Assembly (NCBI GenBank): GCA_029783825.1
Contig: JAREIK010002271.1
Location: forward strand, 672,017 to 736,016
From: Sapria himalayana
Lineage: Eukaryota > Streptophyta > Magnoliopsida > Malpighiales > Rafflesiaceae
Length of the DNA stretch: 64,000 nucleotides
Reading direction: 5' to 3'
The stretch's first letter is position 1, and every line of letters starts with the position of its first letter. Positions 1 through 10,120 of the stretch are shown here, piece by piece. The translations under genes were made by a program, and so were the position numbers. The notes below the pieces were generated by a model. That model saw nothing but the letters and a program-made list of their open reading frames with translations. It had not been told where the DNA came from and ran no database searches.

Positions 1-840
1 AAAGCTAACTATCCTGCAGAAGCTTGTAACTTATTCTTTAAACTTATGGGACATGGGCTAGTGATGAAACTAAGCTGCTGCTACAATCTACTCCAAAGCT
101 TGTGTGAAGATAGGAATGTAGATGACAACTCATGCTGTTGGAGACAATGTTGATTATGAATAATGGTCCTAATAAGGCTCTGTTTGGAAAATTTATTGCA
201 GCTTTGTGTATGGCTGGAGACATGTGAAAAGCCATATCAGTTTTCGATATGTTTGTGAGAGCCTTTGTGCCAGATATCATTACTTACACAATAATGATAA
301 ATTCTTACTGTAGGATAAATTATCTGCATGATATGAAATGGTGGGGCATCAACCCTGATATTGTTACATTTACTATTTTGCTCGACGGCTATTTAAAGGC
401 GTATAGATCTACGCATGATTGGCCAGCAGATGCAAGGGGAAGCCATGAGGCTATTGCACCTAGTCCTGTTATTCTGGAGCAGATGAACAAGGCAGAAGTT
501 AGACTTGATGTTATTTGTTATACAGTCTTGATTGATGGGCACTACAAAGTGAATAACCTTAAAGAGGCTGTAAATGTGTTTGATAAAATGGTGGAGAGAG
601 GGCTTGAACCTGACATGGTAAGGTACAATGCCCTTCTTTCTAATTGCTGTTATAGGGGTGATGTAGATGTGGCTGTGAACCTGCTCAATTAAATGTTGAT
701 GAAGGAGATTTCACCTGATGCGCGCACAATGTCTACCCTATGCCGTGGAATTCTAAAAGCCCAAAAGTACAATTCTGGAAGCACTAGACTAGAGCAAACA
801 GAAGTGGGTGGGAAAACCAGAAAGCTCATGGGATTGTCTA
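1..840 (+). pseudogene. P-class pentatricopeptide repeat (PPR) protein, broken fragment
   Basis: Intact members of this family are organelle RNA-binding proteins made of about 35-residue helical repeats. In the frame starting at 249 one canonical 35-residue repeat is visible (residues 88-122, beginning VICYTVLIDGHYKVNN and ending ERGLEPD). It is followed by a second repeat (MVRYNALLSNCCYRG...) in which a TAA at 690-692 interrupts position 26, after which the same frame continues (MLMKEISPD). Upstream, the frame is interrupted by a TGA at 225-227, and a frameshift near 130-140 joins it to frame 1 at the window edge (AEACNLFFKLMGHGL, YNLLQSLCEDRNVD). The repeat IITYTIMINSYCRINYLHD is shortened before MKWWGINPD, which suggests an internal deletion. 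At least two stops, a frameshift and a deletion make this a pseudogene. The N-terminal part lies beyond the window, and no organelle targeting peptide can be seen. Confidence 0.85.
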
Positions 841-1071
841 ATCAATCCTTGTTCAGAGGTAAACATGATGTTTTAAATTGTTTCTTACCTTTTTTTTGTT
901 TCTTCCTTTCTTTCCTCTCTAAAAATTGTATCATATGATGGCATTTCAGAATATTATGCCAATTATTCACTTAAACAGTTGGCTAACATCATCCATATGT
1001 TATCCATATGTGCTTAGTCTTGGAAAGAGTTGGTTTTAAAAAAATATATATATTAATATTTTTATAACTAG
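841..1071. other. Non-coding AT-rich stretch downstream of the PPR fragment
   Basis: T-rich then AT-rich sequence with no recognisable coding similarity. It carries the PPR reading frame into its 3' side without further repeats and leads into the AT-rich tandem repeat. Confidence 0.4.
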
Positions 1072-2650
1072 ATAAAACTTTATATAATTAAATATAACTA
1101 TATTTGTAACTATGTATACATATATGTAAATCTATATATTTATTTTTAACTTTGTATGCATTTATGTACAACTACTTATAACTACTTGTATGAATATATC
1201 TATATATAACTATATGTTTAACTATATATAACTATTTATAACAATATATTCTGTATGTATAATAACATAGAAGTATAAATAATTGTATCTTACTATATGT
1301 ATAACTATAAAAATATTATACATAATCATATTTAAATCTATAATTTACAACATATATTTAATATACATTTTTATATATTAATATATATTAATGTATTTTA
1401 TTATATCTATACCTATATATAACTATATGTATAAATATATAAAATTAAATGAAAAAATATATATATCTACATGTATAAATATAAGTTTAACTATATGTAT
1501 AACCTCATGTAACTATATTTATACTTACATGTATAACAACATATAACATTATGTTTAACTATATGTGTATAACTATATATAAATATTTGTAAATTATATA
1601 AAACTCTATATAATTAAATATAACTATATTTGTAACACTATATACATATATGAATACATATATGTAACTCCATATATTTGTTTATAACTTTGTATACATT
1701 TATGTATAACTACATATAACTACTTGTATGAATATATATATATATATATAACTATATGTTTTACTATATATAACTATTTATAACTATATATACTATATGT
1801 ATAATGACATAATACTATAAATAATTATATCTTACTATATGTATAACTATAAAAACTTTATACATAACTATATTTAAATCTATAATTTACAACATATATT
1901 TAATATACATTTTTATATATTAATATATAAAAATGTATTTTACAATATCTATCCCTATACATAACTATATGTATAAATATATAAAATTAAATGAAAAACT
2001 ATATATACCTACATGTATAAATATAAGTTTAGCTATATGTGTAACTTTATGTATAACCTCATGTAATTATATTTATAATTAGATGTATAACAACATACAA
2101 CATTATGTTTAACCATATGAGTATAACTCTATATAAATATTTGTATAACTATATAAAACTAGATATAATTAAATATAAATATATTTGTAACTATGTATAC
2201 ATATATTCAAATCTATATATACATTTATGTATAACTACATATAACTACTTGTATGAATATATATATATATATATATATATAACTATATGTTTAACTATAT
2301 ATAACTATTTATAACTATATATACTATATGTATAATAACATATAACTATAAATAATTGTATCTTACTACATGTATAACTATAAAAATTTTATGCATAACT
2401 ATATTAAAATATATAATTTACAACATATATTTAATATACATTTTTATATATTAATATATAAAAATGTATTTTACTATATCTATACCTATACCTAACTATA
2501 TGTATAAATATATAAAATTATATGAAATAAAATATATACCTACATGTATAAATATAAGTTTATCTATATGTATAATCACATGTAACTATATTTATAATTA
2601 CATGTATAACAATATACAACATTATATGTAACTATATGTCTATAACTAGT
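1072..2650. repeat. AT-rich tandem repeat, unit about 526-555 bp, three copies
   Basis: The same ordered series of phrases recurs three times. The landmark 'ataaaact..atataattaaat' begins near 1072, 1598 and 2153. Each is followed by the same succession (acttgtatgaatatat, then ataactatttataac, then acaacatatatttaatat, then tacatgtataaatataag). Spacing is therefore about 526 and 555 bp; the third copy ends near 2650. Copies differ by scattered substitutions and small indels and by a variable (TA)n run (about 1735-1750 and 2258-2280). Every unit is built from short 'aactatatgtat' motifs, so there are two levels of repetition. No coding content. Confidence 0.8.
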
Positions 2651-3703
2651 CTAATTTCTAAGCTATATAAACAAAATTATGTAGTAAAACTTATAATGGA
2701 ATGTGTTTAATGGAGTGTCCTTATAGAATGATCAAAGTAGATTGAGATATCACAAATATCAATTGCTCCCATCTAAAAATGAAATAAAAGGGAAAATATT
2801 AGGCAATAAAGAAAATGTAAAACTATCAAAATCACTATATATATATATAAACACACACACATTTGGAAACATTAATGGAGTACTCTTATATACTATGGGC
2901 ATTGTTGATACATAATAAAATAAAATAAAATGAAAAAGGTAACTCAACAAATTTGACAGCTTCTCATTTACTTTTGTTAGATATTTTTAGAGTTAGTTAT
3001 TCTATTATTAATTTAATTATCATAATCTTTTTCTTCAAATAAATACAGCTGCATATAAATGATATCAAAATGTGCAACGAGTTGTTGTATGAGTTGGAAT
3101 TTCCAACTTTTAACTGCATTCCACTATGGGATACATATTCCTGGAAAGCTTTTGTCTGAATATTAAATTGTAAATGTGCATGCATGTGGTGCTAAATACA
3201 TTATCAAGGAGGATTAGCTGGATGACATAGTTGTTGATGATGATGTTGTTTCCCTAGTTGACCTTGCTAGAAGAGTATCCTGCAATATGCTCCTTGCTTC
3301 CTTTCTTTTGTTCATTATTTTGTACTTCAAATTATTTTCTTTTATCCATGTTTCAAAACTATTACGCTATATAGATTCTAGATCCAGTTTCATTTCCTCC
3401 TATCTTATGCATGTTCTTACTATTTAGGGACAATTAGGTAGTAAAATCTCAGGATGGGTCATTATTTGATAAGGTTTTATTTGAAAAGTGTATGGATTAT
3501 GTAATAGCACTGTCATGGTAAAGTTATAGCTTTGGTTGAGGATAAAGATAGATTCTGATATTGTAAAAGGTATTTCAACCTTTGTGCAGTATATATGTGC
3601 ATACTAAATTTAATGCCATGATCACTAAGAAATTAGACTAGTTTTTTATTTTTGTCTGAATTTGATGCATGCATGATGATGCCACAAGAGAAAATAGGCA
3701 AAG
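2651..3703. other. Unassigned AT-rich sequence
   Basis: No recognisable gene or element. It includes a short (TA)n-(CA)n microsatellite at about 2836-2862. It ends at the first recognisable NAT10-like codons. Confidence 0.4.
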
Positions 3704-4235
3704 CAGATTAATAAGCTAATGCTGAAGGGACTGATTGACCTAGAAAAAGCTAATCCCTTCTCTTTGTTTCTGGAAAGCAAAGTTGTTTCTTATTGCTTGT
3801 ACAAAGATTCTGAAAGAATTCGAGGAAATACTTATGACATGTGTATTTTGTGCGTTCTACTTTTCTTTTCTTTCTAGAAACTATGTTTAAGATTCTCATC
3901 ACTGCTAATATCTTCTTTTTTTACCCTTGTAACTGTGAGGATTTTGAAGCCTTAACTTCAAATATTCTTGCAAGAATGATCGAAACTGTGGAAGGCGGTG
4001 GTCTAGTTGTTTTACTTCTTCAAACCCTATCATCACTCTTGTGTTTGTGTACCATGGTCATGGTGAGTTACATTTCATTGCTCATTTTTTACGTACACGA
4101 TAAACATGATATGTATTCTTTGATCGTTGAATTTTATTGTCTCTATTGTTCCTGACATGTTAGGATGTTCATGAGAGATTTAATACAGAGTCGCATTCTG
4201 AAATAGTTTCTCGATTCAATGAGAGGTTTCTCTTA
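3704..4235 (+). pseudogene. Fragment of RNA cytidine acetyltransferase gene (NAT10/Kre33 family), three exons with introns
   Basis: The family (NAT10 in animals, Kre33 in yeast, TmcA in bacteria) makes N4-acetylcytidine in 18S rRNA and tRNA. Three segments read as consecutive conserved N-terminal-region sequence. Exon A, 3704-3850, is 49 codons without a stop, with LMLKGLIDLEKANPFSLF and YCLYKDSERIRGNT. Exon B, 3940-4062, is 41 codons, DFEALTSNILARMIETVEGG through TMVM. Exon C, 4164-4235, is 24 codons, DVHERFNTESHSEIVSRF then NERFLL. B and C are separated by an intron with GTGAGT at 4063 and TTAG ending at 4163, so this is genomic DNA rather than a retrocopy. Exon A lacks a clean GT donor. 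Similarity ends abruptly at 4235 in a palindromic TA-rich cluster, so the copy is truncated to roughly 115 codons of a protein that is normally about 1,000 residues. The adjacent CACTA terminus suggests transposon capture (inference). Confidence 0.85.
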
Positions 4236-4505
4236 TATGTACATATAAAAGAAATGCTAGTATATCTTTTATACATACATATTGAGTATATATGTTGATA
4301 TATACTCGATATATCTACATATTACTGTAGTATTTGTACATATAATACTACAATATTATATGTACATATATACTGAGTATATATGTACTCAGTATATATG
4401 TACATATAATACTACAGTATATATGTACATATACTACCGTAATATATGTAACTAGTGAAATGCTAGTATATATGTACATATATACTATACTATTATATAT
4501 TTATC
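4236..4505. repeat. Palindromic TATATGTACATATA cluster
   Basis: The self-complementary word tatatgtacatata occurs repeatedly, alternating with actgagtatatatg/actcagtatatatg and ataatactacagtat. The phrase 'gaaatgctagtatat' appears near 4252 and again near 4455. The arrangement gives several overlapping inverted repeats that could form hairpins. It starts exactly where NAT10 similarity stops. Confidence 0.7.
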
Positions 4506-4980
4506 AAAACATAACTTTTTTTATTTATTTAATTTGATTTGATTGACTGGTTTAAATTTCATACAGATATGGTACTGTAATGTTCTCCATACGAAGCTTG
4601 TAGAAGTGAAGGAATTTTCACTAGACATGATGCTCCGCGATTAGGATAGGTTTGTCACAGCAACAAGATGGTGATCGGAGGAGCTGAGGGAGAGAAAACA
4701 ATATCAATTCATGGATAGATTATACTTTATGCACTATCGTTAGATACATTGATGAATAAAATGTAATAAAATTTTCTTATGTTTTTGTTTTAACTATGTA
4801 AAATATTATATCAGAATAATTTATTAACTAATTTTAATTTTTGTTAATTATAAATTATCATTTATAGTTTCTATTTTTATTCAATATAATAGAAAAACAT
4901 AAAATTATTTAATTAAATTTTTTGAAAAAAAAAATAAAATAGTGAAAATAGTTTTGGAATGAAAATAGCTAGGGATTTTT
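4506..4980. other. Unassigned AT-rich sequence between palindrome cluster and CACTA end
   Basis: No clear coding similarity. A short stretch at 4565-4730 has balanced composition, and the rest is very AT-rich. By position it would be internal to the CACTA element that ends at 5240. Confidence 0.3.
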
Positions 4981-5240
4981 CCATTGCTAATTTAACTAGG
5001 AAATTTTGTGAAGCACCAAATTAAGGTCAAATTAGCTAGGGACATTATTAATTTAGCTAGGGAATTTCCATCGCTAAAATTTTTTAGCTAGGGCTCTCTT
5101 TTTCTCGTTAATTTTTAGCGACGTGCACTTTAGCTTTTGAAAAGTTCCGTCGTTAATACATCGCTATTCCAGTTTAACAATGGAAAAATCAAATTTAGCT
5201 AGGGATTTTTCCCTAGCTATTTGGGATTTTTCTTGTAGTG
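4981..5240. mobile_element. CACTA (En/Spm) transposon terminus with subterminal repeats
   Basis: The block ends at 5240 in ttcttgtagtg; read on the minus strand this is CACTACAAGAAAAATCCC, the classic plant CACTA terminal inverted repeat. The preceding 250 bp hold several direct and inverted copies of agctaggga/tttttccctagct (near 4985, 5030, 5056, 5085, 5200 and 5213), as expected of CACTA subterminal transposase-binding repeats. The next three bases are TGA, a possible 3-bp target duplication. The matching other end is not in the window, so the element must extend left past position 1 or has lost that end. It interrupts a gypsy integrase that resumes at 5241. Confidence 0.8.
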
Positions 5241-5560
5241 TGAATAGGGCACTATCTTTGTCTATCTATATGAGGATGAAATATTGTACTCATGTTCAAC
5301 TGAGTCGCATGAGCCTTATGAAACCCTTGCAAAAACCATGAAGTAAACTTATGATCTATGTCCAAAAAAACTAAAAACTAGAACTTAATGCTTCCAAATA
5401 ATTTCTTATATACAAATTGAACAACATATTTAATGAATCACTAGTTTGAATGAAAAAAAAGTGAGCTAATTTGGTTAGCTTATCAATAATGTCCCAAAAG
5501 GCATTGCATTACCCTAAAGTTCTCTATAGAGCTATCATGAAGTCCACAGGCACTGATTCC
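5241..5560 (-). pseudogene. Gypsy integrase core fragment, truncated by CACTA
   Basis: Minus-strand translation with stops gives VDFMIAL, then FWDIIDKLTKLAHF, and after frameshifts HGFCKGFIRLMRLS and FILI.IDKD, corresponding to the retroviral-type integrase catalytic core (DxxTxLP...WVIVDRLTKSAHF...HPQTDGQ in the family). The first catalytic Asp is preserved in VDFM. The reading ends at the CACTA terminus; the remaining integrase must lie beyond the other end of that transposon, outside the window. Confidence 0.75.
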
Positions 5561-5999
5561 TACCTATACTATGAAATTAGTAGAGGCTACAACAACCCTC
5601 CAAACTTTTGATGCTTTACCTTCGCCTATTTCCAAACCAAATACCTTTTACCAAGTCAACCATACTTTGTTTCATGCATAGCCACCAAATATTTTTCATC
5701 AAACCATCTTACATTTTTGCATTCCCTAGATGCAACAAGAACTTAAAAAAATGGGGTTTTTTTAATAATTTTTCTCTCAAGCCTTGAGTAATAAAAAGTT
5801 TTCTTATAAAAAAATATTCAATTTCTACCGAAAGTTTTTACTCAGTGCCACCTTCCTTTTGATTCATTTGAAAAAAATTCTACAATTTAATATCCTCTTT
5901 TTGTGCCTCAATTATCTGAAAACTAGAGTAGGTTGATATCTCAAACTATAAATACATACTAGGTAAGTTGCCTCAACTACTTGTAGCCCAAAGATTTCT

Positions 6000-6440
6000 T
6001 TAACGACCACCATTTTTCAATGCTAAAGTTTCAAAGAAGCCAAACTTTTATGACATTTCCTACTTAATACATCGGCCACAACATTGGACTTTCTCAAATG
6101 ATATTGCAGTATAAAGTCACAATCCTTGTGATTCTATCCACAACCTCTGCCTTAAGTTCTTTCATAGTGAACAAGTACTTGTGACTCCTTTGATCTGGGT
6201 ACACTTCAAACTAAATGCTAAACTAATAATACCTTTAAAACTTGAAGGCATAGATAACTACTACTAACTCCAAGTGATGCATAGGGTAATTTTTCTCATG
6301 CACTTTGATTATCTAGATTGACAATTAATGACTCTTTCATTTTGCATAAGCACACAACCTAAATCATTTAAAGATGGATAAATGAAAATCACATAAGGTG
6401 ATATATCATATAGCAAATCATGAATCCAGGATAAAACTAG
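6000..6440 (-). pseudogene. Gypsy RNase H remnant
   Basis: Minus-strand segments read GCVLMQNERVINCQSR, then EVYPDQRSHKYLFTMKEL and, after a frameshift, a form of the SNVVADALSRK tail. These are standard Ty3/gypsy RNase H landmarks (GxVLMQ, YTDHKSLKYLFTQKEL). Stops and frameshifts are present throughout. Confidence 0.75.
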
Positions 6441-6455
6441 CTTGTTACTCAACTC

Positions 6456-6722
6456 TTAGAAAGTGGCTTCACACTTATCATTTAAATCTAAACGAGTGCT
6501 CTTCCACACTAAGTTAGTTAAAGGAAAGGTAATATAAAAAAATTTCTCAACCAAGTGATCATAATAGGCTACCAAACCCAAAAAACTAAATACCTCAGTT
6601 ACCATAGTCAACCTTAACCACTCAAACAAAGCTTTTGCCTTCTCAGAATTCACAAAAATCCTTTCCTTAGTCACCACATTGCAAGGATTGAAAACTAGTG
6701 TCCAAAGCCATACTTCGACCAC
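6456..6722 (-). pseudogene. Gypsy RT connection region, open 88-codon stretch
   Basis: This stretch is open without a stop and includes VNSEKAKALFEWLRLTMVTE, VFSFLGLVAYYDHLVEKF and LDLNDKCEATF, matching the region just after the RT catalytic domain (KVEAV..W..P..VTEVRSFLGLAGYYRRFV). It lies directly downstream, in coding direction, of the RT catalytic motif. It is a remnant of a longer polyprotein and not an independent gene despite its ATG. Confidence 0.85.
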
Positions 6723-6739
6723 TTTCCATATAACTAATA

Positions 6740-7180
6740 CTTAAAAGAGTTTACAAAACCAATCAGATATGTTGATCATGCTCCTCTTAAATCTTTGAAT
6801 ATACAAATACATCATCAATAAAGATGATAAAAAATATATCAAGGAAATGCCAAAATCGTCGATTCATTAACTTCATAAACATCATTGGTGCATTGGTCAC
6901 ACCAAAAACATCATTGGTCACATTCAATTCATTAACTTCATAAACATCATTAGGTCTAAAAAAATATTCTTGGTTGGCTATTTTTTTACAAACAACTAAT
7001 GATATCCAAATCTCAAGTCTATTTTCAAGATTAATTAGTCTCTTGCCAACTGGTCAAACAAGTCATATATTTGAGGAAGTAGAAACTCATTCTTGATTTT
7101 CACTTGATCCAACTTCTTGTAGTCTATACATAATCATAATGATGCATTGTACAACTATTCAAATAGAATAGGAACCCCCC
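6740..7180 (-). pseudogene. Gypsy reverse transcriptase catalytic region
   Basis: Minus strand: WGVPILFE then [30 protein letters not shown], and further on [18 protein letters not shown] and [12 protein letters not shown]. The polymerase motif (FIDD, equivalent to YVDD/FIDD) is intact around 6800-6815, but stop codons and at least one insertion (the duplicated 'cattggtca..cattaacttcataaacatca' phrase near 6870-6955) disrupt the frame. Confidence 0.85.
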
Positions 7181-7559
7181 ATGAAAACATACTAAGTTGT
7201 ACAAACCCCTTAGTAAGCAAGTCCTAAAGTTAACTCTATAATTTTTTCAATTATATAGGTGTCATTTGACAAGAAGGAATAGAAATAGGCTTGGCCCCTA
7301 ATACCAAATCAGTATAAAACTTTATCTTCCTTGGAGGCTGCAAAGCACTCAACATCTCTAAAAAATAGACCACCAAACTCTCACTATTGGCACTTGTGAC
7401 CAAAGAGTTTTATTTTTACCTCATCTTGTTGCTTTGTTAAAGAGCACAACACACAAAGTTTTGCTCACCTTTCTCATCACACGTCTAGCTACTAATTTAA
7501 AGTCATTAAAGCTGGCTCCCCTTTTTTAATATAACAAGAGTCTTTCTAACTTGAAATAT

Positions 7560-7990
7560 GACTTACCTCAAGCAGCAATCTAGCACAATATAAAATTTTG
7601 ACAACCAATCAATTCATAGGATTATGTCATAGCCAGAGAAATTTAAGAGCAAAAGATCATAACAAGAAATAAGTCTTCAAATTGGAGTTCATAACTTTTA
7701 CACCCCTTACTCACCAAAACTAAACTATCCAATAGAGAAACAACACACAAGCCAGAGTCTAACTCCTCATGTTCTATATCCAAAGAATTTACAAACATAT
7801 AGGAAACAAAAGAATGAAAAGCATTAGTTTCAAACAAAAAAAAGCCCAAGTACTACAAAAAGGGAGCTTACCTTCTACCACAGTATCGGTAACTTGCTCT
7901 TCCTTTGTGGTAGGCAAGATGAAAAAAGTTCCTCCATTATTCATAAACATATTTCTCCTATCCTTCCTCAATTATAATGCACTATTAGAA
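7560..7990 (-). pseudogene. Gypsy aspartic protease remnant
   Basis: Minus strand 7849-7643 reads FLFETNAFHSFVSYMFVN, SLDIEHEELDSGLCVVSLLD, then KGCKSYELQFEDL; a later frame gives GYDIIL.IDWL. This matches the plant gypsy retropepsin layout (LFDTGASHSFIS...VCKSCELQF...DVILGMDWL). The catalytic DTG is replaced by ETN, so the enzyme would be dead even without the frame breaks. Confidence 0.75.
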
Positions 7991-8089
7991 TAGGATCATG
8001 CTGGCTAGGGTGATTCAAACATAAAGGCATATGGACTGAGCTAAAGGAGTTCCCCTCGGCATGCAAGTAGTTACTAATAGTCTCACCTA

Positions 8090-8700
8090 TTGGAAAGGTT
8101 GAGAGCAATCCTTCTTCATGTGCTCTTCTTGGCCACAACCAAAATATATGGATGGTCTAGAATGAAGTCCACTAAAGAAGGAACTATCAAAACATGACCT
8201 ACCAATAGAAACTAACCCCATGGCAGTCTAGGTTGGATGAGAAGATTGTGATCCCTTCTTTGACAAGGAATCTCTAGTTGAACTATATTTATTGGTAATT
8301 TTAAACTTTTCTTGTGATACTTTTGGATTTGTATGGCATTATCTTTCTCTTGCTCCTTTAAATGTGCTGGCATCACCAAATCACCTTTGTCTCAAATGTG
8401 TAAGGCCACAAATCTCAAGCATATAGATGGATTGATCCCTTGCTCAAAGTGGAAGGCTCTTATCTCTAATGTGAAAATCAAGTAAAGAGAAAACTATGAC
8501 AACTCAATAAAATTTTCTTCATATTCAGCAACACTCATATTATTTACACTAGCTAGTTGAACTTTTGGGCCTTTGCTTCCATTGAAACCTCACAAAAGTA
8601 TTTTCTATTGAAATGTCCTCAAACTCCATCAATGTAAAATGGGCCATATCTTAAGTTTTATTGAAACATTCCCACAACATGTCTACTTCCCCCTAAAATA
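8090..8700 (-). pseudogene. Gypsy gag remnant with damaged zinc knuckle
   Basis: Minus strand 8150-8107 reads YFGCGQEEHMKKDCS, a CCHC zinc knuckle (CxxCxxxHxxxxC) whose first Cys codon has become TAT (Tyr). Upstream sequence to about 8700 is gag-like only by position; the frame is heavily broken. Confidence 0.6.
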
Positions 8701-10120
8701 GGGAAGTAATAATAGGAACTTTGAAGTAATATGAGATACAAAGATTGTCCATCTTTTTCTTGATAAATGTTGTGACTTTAATAAAACCCCTAATTTAATA
8801 GTTAGGTACATCCCAAAGGCTAATTAGGCAAGAGTATCTCATCCAATATTGTTCTATAATTATTTGGGTCATACAAGAAATAATATAGATATTTAGTCTA
8901 GATATTAATCCCACAAGCATTTCAAGTGCAATGTTTATTTATCCAATAAAAGTTAATAGCTACTTTAGTAGGCATGATAAACAAGATTCAAGTCATGAAT
9001 CCTAGATTCTAGGGATGATCTATATTTTTATTTGTGATGGAATTCATAAATAGCCTTGTTGTGATTGTGCTTTGTCATATAATGAAGGTTGGATAATTAT
9101 GGAATGACTTCTTTTCCTACTAACATATAAAGTGGTTATCAACTATTGAGCTATTTCCAATATTAGTGCTCTCATAGTTATCCTCTCAGTACTTTACCAT
9201 TAAAATAATATATCATTTCTACTCAGAGGTCATTCACAAATCCTCACCTTCTAGACAAATATTTAACTTTTTTTTATTAGTTGCTTCAAATATATATTCT
9301 TATTATCTGACATCTAGTGGCTTTTCAATGAGAATTGATGTGGAAAAAAATATTTGAGCTTTCAACTTTGTTAGCACCATACTAACACATTTAACATATA
9401 CTTTTATTCATGTTTCACTAGTAGAAGTCATATAATTAAATGTAACTCATATGGCTATCATCATAATATGAATCAAATCTATCTATGCTTGTCACATGGC
9501 TTACATGTATCAATCCCCACTATTATAGGTAACTCCTGCACTAACGGTAAACCCCTTAAGAGATTATTCTATTAATTACCCAACATATATTAACATATAA
9601 TTCCTCTAAGATTTGCATAATGGAGTGACCTATAAAAGTACATGTAATTTTGGATTCAAAAATATCATAATCACAATGATTATATATATCTTAATTTTGG
9701 GTTTGGAGTATGGATTTGTATTTCACATCATAGTCAAGATGATTATCACTTCTTTCCTACTATACATATGAGTCTTTTTTATAGATTAAATATCACCATC
9801 TAGTACTCTAATCATGTACAAATTCACCAATAGCTAAATACCTAGTTTTAGTTCTATTTAATTACTAAATTATTCATAACCAAATAACATCACAACAAAC
9901 CATCTTGTTTAAAATATTAAACAAAGTATCCATCATATAAAAACTATTAAACTATCTATAGATTCATTTTTAGCCTAATATTGGGAAAAGAATAACATAT
10001 GAGATAAGTTAAAATTCATCTCATATGAATATAGGTGTCCAATTTCATTCCTTTTGATAATCTATGTTTCAGAATTTAAATATCTCAAAGGCTACTCAAT
10101 TCCACTTTGATTTACTTCAA
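8700..10120. other. Unassigned AT-rich sequence, possible decayed LTR
   Basis: This lies where the 5' LTR of the minus-strand gypsy element should be, but no LTR ends, primer-binding site or repeat partner were recognised. No gene is visible. Confidence 0.3.

Larger units (their letters stand above)
5241..8700 (-). mobile_element. Ty3/gypsy retrotransposon internal region, degenerate (gag-PR-RT-RH-IN)
   Basis: Read on the minus strand from high to low coordinates the order is gag zinc knuckle (about 8107-8150), protease (about 7560-7850), reverse transcriptase (about 6740-7180), RT connection and RNase H (about 6000-6722) and integrase (about 5241-5560). This is the Ty3/gypsy order with integrase last. 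Many stops and frameshifts break every domain, so the copy is inactive. The integrase is cut by the CACTA end at 5240. No convincing flanking LTR or tRNA primer site was recognised around 8.7-9.3 kb. Confidence 0.85.

Noticed and set aside
249..692. An intact short PPR gene
   Set aside because: The TAA at 690 falls in mid-repeat and coding similarity continues in the same frame on both sides, with an additional stop at 225-227 and an upstream frameshift.
2105..2314. 69-codon ORF rich in Tyr/Ile in the AT-rich tandem repeat
   Set aside because: Composition artefact of ATA/TAT repeats; not open in the other two copies.
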